From positions 1-8,844 of the forward strand of contig JAOUGB010000067.1 of assembly GCA_029857875.1 (NCBI GenBank): a stretch of DNA of 8,844 nucleotides, written 5' to 3'. Below, piece by piece: positions 1 through 6,972 of the stretch. The notes below the pieces were generated by a model. That model saw only the letters and a list, made by a program, of their open reading frames with translations. It was not told the DNA's origin and made no database searches. Position 1 is the first letter of the stretch; the number at the start of each line of letters is the position of its first letter. Both the position numbers and the translations under genes were made by a program. Source of the DNA: Desulfobacteraceae bacterium. Lineage in GTDB: Bacteria > Desulfobacterota > Desulfobacteria > Desulfobacterales > UBA11574.

Positions 1-1794
1 CGTTCGGTGTCTCGGATCAAACCGATCATTGCGCTTAAAGCCGGCCGCACAAGGGCGGGGGCGTTGGCGGTTGCTTCTCATACAGGCAGACTCGGCGGAG
101 AAGATGCCGTATATGATGCGGCTTTTGAACGTGCAGGAATTGTTCGGATCAAAACCTTTGAAGAACTTTTCGACTGTGTAGAACTTTTGGCCAAGCGGCC
201 GCGACCTACAAAACCCGGGCTGGCCATCGTCACCAATGCTGGAAGCCCTGGAGTTATGGCAGTGGATTCCCTTTCGGACTACGGTATTGATCCGGCGATC
301 TTAAAACCCGAGACCATTGAAAAATTAGATGAAGTTCTTCCCTCCGGCTGGAGTCGAACAAACCCTGTTGATATTTTGGGTGACGCTTCTCCTGAACGCT
401 ATGAAAGAGTCGTAAACATCTGTCTAAAAGATCCCGAAGTGAACGGGCTTTTGATAATCCTTGCCCCTCAGCCCCTGACCCGACCGACGGAGGTTGCTGA
501 ATCCCTGGCCGGTCTCATAAAAGTAAAATCTTATCCGATATTCGTTTCCTGGATGGGTGGGAAACAAATGGAGATGGGGCGGGATATATTCAATCGTGCA
601 GGGATTCCGACATTTGATACACCGGAACGGGCGGTAAGGGCATTTGTGGGTCTTTACCAATATTCAAAAAATCTTGAGATGCTCCAGGAGATCCCACCCA
701 AGTTCGACAGAAAGGTTGAATTTGATTTTAAAAGTGCGCAAATTCAAATCCAAAAAGGACTCCTGAATAAGAATTTATGTCTTACCGCAACACAAACAAA
801 TGCTTTGCTGAATGCGTATGGAATCCCTGTCCATGAATCAAAATCGATTATCTCTGACCAAAAAATAGAACAACATATCCAACAATATGAACTGGCGATG
901 GGATCGAAAAGGGATCGGGATTTCGGACCCGTGATTTTCTTTGGAATCGGTGGAGTCATGGCTGAAGTTCTAAAAGACCGATCCGTTGCGTTACCTCCGT
1001 TAAACCGCCTGTTGGCCAGAGAACTCATGAAAAAAACAAAGATCTATACCCTGATCAAGGGGTTCAAACACTATCCGCCCGTTGACTTGACATGGCTTGA
1101 AGAAATTTTAATCCGGCTGTCTCAGCTTGTAACGGATTTCCCGGAAATCGAAGAAATCGATATCAATCCTATGGTCGTTACCCCAAACGATGCCTATGCG
1201 ACGAACCCACGCATACTATTGAGTCCGGCCAAGACTCCTGCTCCTCATCACCTGGTGATAAGCCCTTATCCCAACCAGTATGAAGCTCGGACGGTACGTG
1301 AAGGTGTTGGAGAGCTGCTCATCCGGCCGATTCGGCCCGAGGATGCCTCGCTTTTGGTTGAACTTTTTGGATCTCTTTCACGACAGAGCGTTCATTTTCG
1401 GTTTTTTGGTCCGCTAAAAATGCTCTCCCCGAGTATGCTCGCCCGATTCACTCAGATTGACTATGACAGGGAAATTGCACTGGTAGCACTTTTGGGAATC
1501 GAACCCAATGAAAAAATGCTTGGAGTTGCCCGTGTGATTACCGATATTTACAATCGAAAGAACGCGGAATTTTCTATTGTTGTCGGGGATCCCTGGCATG
1601 GAAAGGGCATCGGTGCGGAACTGCTCAAGAGATGCCTATCCATTTCTAAAGAACGCGGAATTGAAAACGTGCAGGGTCTGGTTTTGCCCGAAAACACACA
1701 AATGTTGGCTTTGGGGAAAAAGTTGGGCTTCACCGCCAAAAAAGTTACCGGGGAAAGTGATTACAAATTGAGTATAGATCTTACAAAACTCTAA
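1..1794 (+). CDS. Pat-like protein: acyl-CoA synthetase (ADP-forming) fused to GNAT acetyltransferase, 5' end cut by window
   Basis: The reading frame is open from base 1, so the GTG at 7 is probably internal and the N-terminal CoA-binding domain lies outside the window. Residues are counted from that GTG. Residues 1-230 match the succinyl-CoA-ligase-like part of ADP-forming acyl-CoA synthetases, with the phospho-histidine motif SHTG at 24-27 (His25). Residues about 260-400 are an ATP-grasp remnant that keeps FGPVIFFGIGG, EVLKD and the end motif EIDINPMVV. Residues 437-590 are a GNAT domain with the acetyl-CoA loop WHGKGIG at 530-536. Proteins of this fusion usually run to about 900 residues and acetylate lysines of acetyl-CoA synthetase and other proteins. 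The ATP-grasp domain appears shortened: around residues 279-294 the usual segment with the VVLK lysine and the HKSD histidine is absent. ATP-dependent synthetase activity is therefore doubtful, while acetyltransferase activity looks intact. The stop is 36 bases before the CBS-domain gene, so the two are likely cotranscribed. The family is secure; the activity is inferred. Confidence 0.9.
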   Translation, partial: RSVSRIKPIIALKAGRTRAGALAVASHTGRLGGEDAVYDAAFERAGIVRIKTFEELFDCVELLAKRPRPTKPGLAIVTNAGSPGVMAVDSLSDYGIDPAILKPETIEKLDEVLPSGWSRTNPVDILGDASPERYERVVNICLKDPEVNGLLIILAPQPLTRPTEVAESLAGLIKVKSYPIFVSWMGGKQMEMGRDIFNRAGIPTFDTPERAVRAFVGLYQYSKNLEMLQEIPPKFDRKVEFDFKSAQIQIQKGLLNKNLCLTATQTNALLNAYGIPVHESKSIISDQKIEQHIQQYELAMGSKRDRDFGPVIFFGIGGVMAEVLKDRSVALPPLNRLLARELMKKTKIYTLIKGFKHYPPVDLTWLEEILIRLSQLVTDFPEIEEIDINPMVVTPNDAYATNPRILLSPAKTPAPHHLVISPYPNQYEARTVREGVGELLIRPIRPEDASLLVELFGSLSRQSVHFRFFGPLKMLSPSMLARFTQIDYDREIALVALLGIEPNEKMLGVARVITDIYNRKNAEFSIVVGDPWHGKGIGAELLKRCLSISKERGIENVQGLVLPENTQMLALGKKLGFTAKKVTGESDYKLSIDLTKL

Positions 1795-1830
1795 CCTGAG
1801 TAGTTACGAAAAACTTAAAGGAGAATTGTC

Positions 1831-2511
1831 ATGTTGGTCAAAAACTGGATGAGCAAACCGGCAATTACCATAGATGCAGACGCTTCCATGAATGATGCGA
1901 TTAAGTTGTTGAAAAATAACAATATCAAGATGCTGCCGGTTATGGAAAAGGGCAAGCTCGTCGGGATTATAACAGATCGGGATCTCAAAAGAGCATCCGC
2001 TTCTGACGCGACCTCCTTAGAAATTCACGAGCTTTTTTATTTAATTTCGAAGATTAAAATTAAAGAGATCATGACAAAGAACCCCATCACGGTTCCTCAA
2101 GATTGTACGGTAGAAGAGACTGCTGAAATCCTTTTGAAGCATAACATATCCGGAGTTCCGGTTATTGATCAGTACCGTGATGTCGTCGGCACAATTACTC
2201 AGAATGATATTTTCAGAATCCTCATTTCACTAACCGGTGCAGAAAGAAGAGGCATTCAATTCGGCATGGAGGTAGAAGACCGGCGGGGATCGATAAAAGA
2301 AGTGACGGATATCATCCGAGAATACGGGGGACGCATGGCAAGCATCCTGACGTCTTACGATATGGCTCCGGAAGGATTTCGCCGGGTGTATATCCGCATG
2401 TATGGTATCGATCGATTCAAGATCAATAGACTTAAGGAAGCACTGAAAGAGAAAGCACGACTTCTATATATAGTAGACCGGCGTGAAGTCCATAGAGAAA
2501 CTTTTTCCTAA
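1831..2511 (+). CDS. AcuB-like protein with two CBS domains and a C-terminal ACT-like domain
   Basis: This is a 226-residue soluble protein starting at ATG 1831, with the ribosome binding site AAAGGAG at 1817-1823. CBS domain 1 spans about residues 1-57 (MLPVMEKGKLVGIITDRDL). CBS domain 2 spans about 75-132 (SGVPVIDQYRDVVGTITQNDI). Residues about 140-215 look like an ACT domain (GMEVEDRRGSIKEV). The order and length match Bacillus AcuB (about 214 residues), and the LTGAERRG stretch between CBS2 and ACT resembles AcuB closely. CBS pairs bind adenine nucleotides and ACT domains usually bind small metabolites, so this should be an energy- or metabolite-sensing regulator. No enzyme domain is attached. 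Lying directly after a GNAT-containing Pat-like gene suggests it modulates that protein or its acyl-CoA synthetase target. That link is inferred by analogy with the acu operon. Confidence 0.85.
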   Translation: MLVKNWMSKPAITIDADASMNDAIKLLKNNNIKMLPVMEKGKLVGIITDRDLKRASASDATSLEIHELFYLISKIKIKEIMTKNPITVPQDCTVEETAEILLKHNISGVPVIDQYRDVVGTITQNDIFRILISLTGAERRGIQFGMEVEDRRGSIKEVTDIIREYGGRMASILTSYDMAPEGFRRVYIRMYGIDRFKINRLKEALKEKARLLYIVDRREVHRETFS

Positions 2512-2533
2512 ACTGAGTGGTTCCGGGTTCCCC

Positions 2534-2696
2534 GTTCAACGTTCAAGGTTGCAAAATCATCCAGCTACCGTTCATTGGGGTCTGGATATAGACAGCCGCA
2601 GTAATCACTCATTAGATGAACTGATAAAGGTTGCTGAATTCGTAATAAATCATTTTGAGTTGGGATGTTGGTGTTGCTTAACCGTGAACCTTGAAC
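2534..2696. repeat. Imperfect inverted repeat of GTTCAA/GGTT type in the spacer
   Basis: The left arm at 2534-2550 reads GTTCAACGTTCAAGGTT. The right arm at 2680-2696 reads AACCGTGAACCTTGAAC. The reverse complement of the right arm matches the left at 15 of 17 positions. About 129 bases separate the arms and contain no convincing gene. The arms are built from short GTTCAA-like units, typical of small dispersed intergenic elements or of a long-looped RNA stem. A partial related copy lies at 4853-4884. No T-run directly follows the right arm, so this is not a standard terminator. Whether it is a mobile (MITE/REP-like) element cannot be told from one window. Confidence 0.6.
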
Positions 2697-2733
2697 CGCT
2701 TAACCTGGGTTTTTAGTTTATCAAGAAGAGCTG

Positions 2734-3144
2734 ATGCAAAAAGAATTCAATTTACTGATTGTTGATCGCAATCCGCATATCAGAAATTTTTTAAAACGGG
2801 AATTTCAATCCGAAGGCTATAATATTCAACTCGCGAAAAACGGCAGGGAATTAATGGGTCTAATTTACAGTTCCGCACCCATTGATCTCGTTATTATCGA
2901 TCCGGATATCCCGGATGTCAGTCAGCCGAATCTGTTCAAGAGCCTTGAAGATCGAGTTCCCACGTTGCCGTTTGTAATTCACAGTGATCTTTTTGATTAT
3001 CTCGAATCAACTTCGCATATCAGTAAAGCAGCGTTTGTTCCAAAACGAGGAAGCAGCAGCGAAACCTTGAAAGATGTGGTCTGGAACCTTTTGAAGGAAT
3101 CGTACCCGAAGAAGTTCAAGACGTTCGAGGATCGGAAAAAATAA
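2734..3144 (+). CDS. Degenerate receiver-domain protein (response-regulator-like)
   Basis: This 136-residue protein consists of a single receiver-like domain with a short basic tail. It has the LLIVD opening with Asp11, a candidate phosphoacceptor Asp56 in DLVIIDPDIPD, Ser84 near the switch Ser/Thr position, and Lys104 in FVPKRG. The second acidic residue that normally follows Asp11 and helps hold Mg2+ is Arg12, and the usual KMPxMDG and LTGHG motifs are replaced. Phosphorylation may therefore be weak or absent, and it may act as a protein-binding pseudo-receiver. The ATG at 2734 follows AAGAAGAG at 2723-2730, a modest ribosome binding site with short spacing. The membrane histidine kinase begins 16 bases after its stop, which implies an operon and perhaps a direct partnership. 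No output domain is present. Confidence 0.75.
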   Translation: MQKEFNLLIVDRNPHIRNFLKREFQSEGYNIQLAKNGRELMGLIYSSAPIDLVIIDPDIPDVSQPNLFKSLEDRVPTLPFVIHSDLFDYLESTSHISKAAFVPKRGSSSETLKDVVWNLLKESYPKKFKTFEDRKK

Positions 3145-3160
3145 TCAGAGGCATCCGGAG

Positions 3161-4858
3161 ATGAAGCAGGCCAAATATCAAAAAAACGACTATTACCGAT
3201 CCTTAACCCGGAAAATGATCCTGACCATCATCATCGTTTCATTTACCCCCTTGATCCTGGTGGGAAGTATCATCCTCTATCGGTTCCACGTGTCATATCA
3301 TGAAAAAGTGGAAGATCATCTTCAAGAGTTGGTGCTCAAGCATAAACAGACCATCGATAATTTTTTAAAGGAAAAGTTGGGAGATATCCGATTACAAGCG
3401 GAAACCTTTTGTTTCGATGAGTTGAAAGATGCGTCTTTTCTCCAGGACAGACTGGACATGCTGCAACAGTCTTTTGGCCCTGTTTTCGTAGACATGGGTG
3501 TCGTAAATTCACAGGGACTCCAGGTAGCATATGCCGGCCCCTTCAGACTCGGAGAAGCATTATATTTTGAGGCGGACTGGTTTAAAAAAGCCATGAAAAC
3601 GCGGTATTTCATCAGCGATGTTTTTTTGGGTCTTCGGGGACTTCCTCATTTTATTGTAGCAGTGAGGGATAACTGGATGGGTGACCCGTGGATCTTACGG
3701 GCGACCATTGATTTTGTGGCGTTTAATGATTTTGTTAAAAACATACGTATCGGTGAAACAGGGTTTGCCTATATCCTTAACAGAGAAGGAAAATTTCAAA
3801 CCAAACCCTTTTTCGATATCACCCCAAAAAATGAACCCTATCGAGACTTTCTGAAGATCAAGGAAGATGATCCTCGAAAAGTCCATACCGTAGAAAGGAA
3901 GGATGATTCCGGGAAAATGATCATTTATGTGGCGTCCTTTTTAAAAGATGGGGATTGGCTTTTAGTGTATCAGCAGAACCATCGTGACGCTTATATGGAT
4001 CTTTATAGAACGATTGTCGTTGCAATTACGATTATTGTGTTCGGTGCCTTCGGAATTGTCTTTGCCGCATTGTTCCTTTCAAAGCGAATGGTCAACCGCA
4101 TCGCTATGGCCGATAATGAAAAGGAGATGATGGACAAACAGATTATTGAAACCGGAAAACTGGCATCCGTAGGAAAATTGGCTGCGGGCATCGCCCATGA
4201 AATCAACAATCCTGTGGCCATTATGGTGGAAGAGGCCGGCTGGATTGGAGATTTACTGGAAGAAGAAGAATTCCGTGAAAGCGAGAACCTGGAAGAATTT
4301 GAAAGGGCATTAAAACAGATTAAAACCCAGGGACAGCGCTGCAAAGAAATTACGCACAAGCTGCTCAGTTTTGCAAGAAAGACGGACTCCAGGGTTCAGG
4401 AAACAGAGATCAACGATTTGGTTAAGGAACTTGTCGCACTTTCGGAACAAAGAGCAAAATACAGCAAGATAACGATTCATACAAATTTAGAAAATAATCT
4501 GCCAATCACGTATATGGCCCAATCGGAAATGCAGCAGATCCTTTTAAACCTGATCAACAATTCTGTGGATGCCATGGAAAAGAAGGGCGGTGAATTAACC
4601 ATAACCACGTATTCCGAAGAGGATGTCATCGGCATTAAAGTGTCTGACAACGGGCCCGGGATTCCGGAAGCCAACCTTTCCAGAATATTTGAACCGTTTT
4701 TCACCACCAAGCCGGTGGGGAAAGGAACCGGTCTCGGATTGTCCATTTGTTACGGCATTATTCAAAAAATGGGGGGCCAAATAGAGGTGGAAAGCGTTAT
4801 CGATTTGGGAACCACGTTTCACATCCGTCTTCCGGTACAAGGCCCGCCGGAGCGTTGA
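3161..4858 (+). CDS. Membrane sensor histidine kinase with dCache-like extracytoplasmic domain
   Basis: This is a 565-residue inner-membrane kinase. The first membrane helix is at about residues 19-42. An extracytoplasmic region of roughly 240 residues follows (about 43-283) and resembles a double Cache sensor; it includes DWF at 139-141 and a second lobe around [13 protein letters not shown]. The second membrane helix is at about 285-307. There is no obvious PAS or long HAMP domain, and a short linker leads to the dimerisation/phosphotransfer domain with HEINNP (phospho-accepting His346). The ATPase domain has the N box from Asn463, DNGPG at 496-500 and GTGLG at 522-526. All catalytic motifs are intact. 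Cache domains typically bind small carboxylates, amino acids or similar ligands directly, so a solute handled by the downstream transporter is a reasonable guess for the signal. The loop after HEINNP carries an acidic stretch also found, in altered form, in the second kinase of this cluster. Confidence 0.92.
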   Translation: MKQAKYQKNDYYRSLTRKMILTIIIVSFTPLILVGSIILYRFHVSYHEKVEDHLQELVLKHKQTIDNFLKEKLGDIRLQAETFCFDELKDASFLQDRLDMLQQSFGPVFVDMGVVNSQGLQVAYAGPFRLGEALYFEADWFKKAMKTRYFISDVFLGLRGLPHFIVAVRDNWMGDPWILRATIDFVAFNDFVKNIRIGETGFAYILNREGKFQTKPFFDITPKNEPYRDFLKIKEDDPRKVHTVERKDDSGKMIIYVASFLKDGDWLLVYQQNHRDAYMDLYRTIVVAITIIVFGAFGIVFAALFLSKRMVNRIAMADNEKEMMDKQIIETGKLASVGKLAAGIAHEINNPVAIMVEEAGWIGDLLEEEEFRESENLEEFERALKQIKTQGQRCKEITHKLLSFARKTDSRVQETEINDLVKELVALSEQRAKYSKITIHTNLENNLPITYMAQSEMQQILLNLINNSVDAMEKKGGELTITTYSEEDVIGIKVSDNGPGIPEANLSRIFEPFFTTKPVGKGTGLGLSICYGIIQKMGGQIEVESVIDLGTTFHIRLPVQGPPER

Positions 4859-4884
4859 ACGCTGCAAGATCAAAGCTCAAGGTA
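4853..4884. repeat. Partial, degenerate copy of the GTTCAA-type repeat
   Basis: CGTTGAACG at 4853-4861 is the exact reverse complement of CGTTCAACG at 2533-2541 in the first inverted repeat. The following stretch at 4868-4884 matches the 17-base left arm of that repeat at 13 positions. The copy overlaps the stop codon of the kinase gene (TGA at 4856-4858). Short matches of this kind can arise by chance, so the relationship is tentative. Confidence 0.35.
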
Positions 4885-4893
4885 AAGAAGGAC

Positions 4894-4941
4894 CTCTATT
4901 ATAAACGTATAGAGAAGTTACCTTCAGCGGTATTTTTCTCT
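4894..4941 (+). promoter_or_regulatory. Two overlapping hairpins in the leader between kinase and response regulator
   Basis: The 102-base gap holds CTCTAT (4894-4899) paired with ATAGAG (4909-4914). It also holds a second stem in which AGAGAA (4911-4916) pairs with TTCTCT (4936-4941), and TACC (4919-4922) with GGTA (4929-4932) around the loop TTCAGC. The two stems share bases 4911-4914 and cannot form together. A T-run (4933-4937) lies inside the second stem and not after it, so a classic terminator is unlikely. The arrangement could be an attenuator-like switch, an RNA-processing site or chance. Confidence 0.35.
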
Positions 4942-4960
4942 AACATATTGCAAAAATATC

Positions 4961-5347
4961 ATGCTTGAAGACAAAAACAAACCGATAAAGATCCTTTTCG
5001 TGGACGATGAAAGAGGCTTTCTGGACGTTATTTCCAAGAGGATGTCCAAACGGAACATTGATGTCACCAAAGCATACAGCGGCACAGAGGCGTTGCAGGC
5101 CCTGAGGAAGGAAGACTTTGATGTAACGGTCCTTGATTTGAAGATGGAAGATATGGACGGTATCGAAATATTAAAAATTTTCAAAAAAATAGCCCCGGAT
5201 CTTCCGGTCATTATGCTGACAGGGCACGGATCCGAAGAAGCGGCCAGAGACGGGATTCGATTCGGTGCGTTTGATTATCTGACAAAACCCTGTGATTTTG
5301 AGGAATTGATCGTCAAGATCAAAGAAGCCTATCAACAACGGATTTGA
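4961..5347 (+). CDS. Single-domain response regulator (receiver only)
   Basis: This 128-residue protein is a canonical receiver domain and nothing else. The acidic pocket is Asp15-Asp16, the phosphoacceptor is Asp59 in VLDLKMEDMDG, the switch threonine is Thr87 in MLTGHG, and the conserved lysine is Lys109 in YLTKP. It should be phosphorylated by the membrane kinase just upstream or by the paralogous hybrid kinase downstream. With no output domain it would work as a phosphate shuttle, a phosphate sink or a protein-binding regulator, in the manner of CheY or Spo0F. The ATG at 4961 has no recognisable ribosome binding site, and the leader before it can fold into hairpins. Its stop TGA (5345-5347) shares its last base with the ribosome binding site of the transporter gene, which suggests coupled translation. 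Confidence 0.92.
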   Translation: MLEDKNKPIKILFVDDERGFLDVISKRMSKRNIDVTKAYSGTEALQALRKEDFDVTVLDLKMEDMDGIEILKIFKKIAPDLPVIMLTGHGSEEAARDGIRFGAFDYLTKPCDFEELIVKIKEAYQQRI

Positions 5348-5353
5348 AAGGAG
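5347..5353 (+). promoter_or_regulatory. Ribosome binding site that sets the transporter start
   Basis: AAAGGAG ends five bases before ATG 5359 and begins on the last base of the preceding stop codon. It favours ATG 5359 over the in-frame TTG at 5344, which would lie upstream of this site. Confidence 0.8.
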
Positions 5354-5358
5354 AAGAA

Positions 5359-6939
5359 ATGTTTATTAAGACGAAAACGTTCCAGTTATGTTTTGCGTTA
5401 GCGCTTGGTATTATTGTTCTGATGTTACCCAGACCGGAGGGAACAAAATTTAAAATAACCGGTGATAATGACCGGTTATTATTTCGGAATGTAAACAGTT
5501 ACTTCACCTTAGCTCCTGCTGAAAAAAAGGATGCAAAAGAATATGTTTTAGAAGTAATACAACCCGAACGTCCGGAATCCACGGCACAATTTCTGAGGGA
5601 CACGGCGGCTCAACTGAAAATGAAAGGCGTCGAGGTCGATTATATCAATGGTCTTTCGCCAAAAGCCAAACGATTTTTAGCGGTGCTGGCTGTGCTTATT
5701 TTTCTTTTTGTAGCGGAACCGATTCCTTTGGAGATTACGGCCATTTGTATCGGCGTTTTTCTCGTAGTTATGGGCATCAGTGACGTCAAAGACGCTTGGG
5801 CGCCGTATATGCATCCGGTAGTGGTGTTTATTATGTGCTGTTTAATCTTTGCGATTTCCCTGGATAAAGCCGGGATTACCAAGCGACTTGGATATTTTAT
5901 TGTCAAAAAAGCGGGAACCAGTGTTACCAGATTTACCTTTATTATTGCCGTCAGTTTAGGAATATCTTCTGCGTTTATGCATGATGCCGCGGCCTGCGCC
6001 ATCGGGATTGTCACCATGCTCCCCATGATGCGGGCTGCCGGTATTGAGCCCCACTCAAATACGGCCAAGTTCATGATGCTGTCACTTCCTTTTGCCTGTT
6101 CTTGCGGCGGGATGGGATCGTTGATCGGTGGCGGCCGCTGTATGGTGTCGGCTGCTTTTCTTAAGGAATTTACCGGACTGGAAATCAGCTTTTTCGATTG
6201 GATAAAGTACGCCATGCCGGCGGCGATTATTACCGTACCGGTGGCGGTATCCATCGTTTATCTGATTTTTCGACCGAACCCGAAGTATCAACTGCCTGAA
6301 TTTGATGAAGAAATCGGTCCATGGAGTTCTCTGGAAAAAAAGACATTGATTATCATCGGGCTGACATTTGCTTTGTGGTTAACCAAAGGCTTGCATGGTG
6401 TCCACTACTCGGTTACCGGAATGCTGGGCGTCGGTGCCCTGGTTCTTTTTGGTATCTTGAAATGGGAAGATATTAATGATAATTTAGAATGGGGAACCGC
6501 CCTCTTTATTTTCGGCGGCGGTATTTCCCTTGGCCTGGCCATGGGCTACTCCGGTGCGGCCACTTATTTTGCCAACCTGTTCTTTCCCCTGGTACAGGGC
6601 GGCGGCTGGTTGTTGTTGTTTGCCGGTGTCGGTGTTTTCGGGGCCCTGGTTACCAATGCCATGGCCAACGTGGCGGCTGCGGCTTTGATCTTGCCCATCG
6701 TAATTCCCATGGCCAGGTTAGAGGGGGTAAACCCCACCGTAATTGCACTTTGCCTGGGTATGGCCACCTCTTTTGCCATGCTTTTGGTGATCGGTTGTCC
6801 ACCCAATGCCATTTCTTACAGCTATCGGTATTTTAAGGCATCGGATCTCACGAAAGCAGGAATTGTCGCCACACCGATTTTGTTAATCATTTTGGGATTA
6901 GTTGCATCCATATGGTGGAAAATATTGGGGTTGGTGTAG
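5359..6939 (+). CDS. SLC13/DASS-family (divalent anion:Na+ symporter type) transporter with extra extracytoplasmic domain
   Basis: This is a 526-residue polytopic inner-membrane protein. Membrane helix 1 is at about residues 8-24, ending at PRPEG. The family continuation LSPKAKRF appears only at 99-106, so residues 29-98 are an inserted soluble segment, probably extracytoplasmic. The family signature FVAEPIPLEITA follows and then the repeated membrane core. Family members carry dicarboxylates, citrate or sulfate with Na+. The usual binding motifs are altered. In the first half the SNT-type motif position reads His208-Asp209-Ala210, and the GTPPN-type hairpin reads GGGRC (257-261). In the second half the SNT position reads Ala436-Asn437-Val438, while a CPPNA hairpin is kept near the C terminus. 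Ion coupling and substrate are therefore uncertain; sulfate, sulfonate or a dicarboxylate are possible. It sits between two paralogous histidine kinases, so it is probably regulated by them or acts as a co-sensor. Membrane positions and motif alignments are by eye. Confidence 0.88.
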   Translation: MFIKTKTFQLCFALALGIIVLMLPRPEGTKFKITGDNDRLLFRNVNSYFTLAPAEKKDAKEYVLEVIQPERPESTAQFLRDTAAQLKMKGVEVDYINGLSPKAKRFLAVLAVLIFLFVAEPIPLEITAICIGVFLVVMGISDVKDAWAPYMHPVVVFIMCCLIFAISLDKAGITKRLGYFIVKKAGTSVTRFTFIIAVSLGISSAFMHDAAACAIGIVTMLPMMRAAGIEPHSNTAKFMMLSLPFACSCGGMGSLIGGGRCMVSAAFLKEFTGLEISFFDWIKYAMPAAIITVPVAVSIVYLIFRPNPKYQLPEFDEEIGPWSSLEKKTLIIIGLTFALWLTKGLHGVHYSVTGMLGVGALVLFGILKWEDINDNLEWGTALFIFGGGISLGLAMGYSGAATYFANLFFPLVQGGGWLLLFAGVGVFGALVTNAMANVAAAALILPIVIPMARLEGVNPTVIALCLGMATSFAMLLVIGCPPNAISYSYRYFKASDLTKAGIVATPILLIILGLVASIWWKILGLV

Positions 6940-6941
6940 TC

Positions 6942-6972
6942 AAATCGTCGATTTCAGATATCTGGAAATCGT
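6942..6972. promoter_or_regulatory. Cluster of palindromes between transporter and hybrid kinase
   Basis: AAATCGTCGATTT (6942-6954) is a dyad around a central T. It overlaps a near-perfect 23-base palindrome at 6949-6971, in which CGATTT pairs with AAATCG around CAGATATCTG with one bulged G. This gives three AAATCG half-sites in alternating orientation. No T-run follows, so it is not a standard terminator. It could be an operator or an RNA hairpin that separates expression of the transporter from the downstream genes. Confidence 0.45.

Noticed and set aside
7..9. GTG as the true start of the first gene
   Set aside because: The frame stays open to base 1 and the protein begins in the middle of a conserved synthetase domain, so the real start lies upstream of the window.
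2662..2678. Sigma-54-like promoter (GG...TTGC) before the degenerate receiver gene
   Set aside because: The GG and GC elements are one base too far apart for the -24/-12 consensus and the -24 box is poor.
2483..2716. 77-codon + strand open frame overlapping the end of the CBS gene and the spacer
   Set aside because: It overlaps 29 bases of the CBS gene, contains both arms of the inverted repeat, has no ribosome binding site and gives no recognisable protein.
5640..6254. 204-codon minus-strand open frame inside the transporter gene
   Set aside because: It is antisense to a clear membrane transporter with intact family motifs. Its composition reflects the complementary strand, and no family is recognisable.
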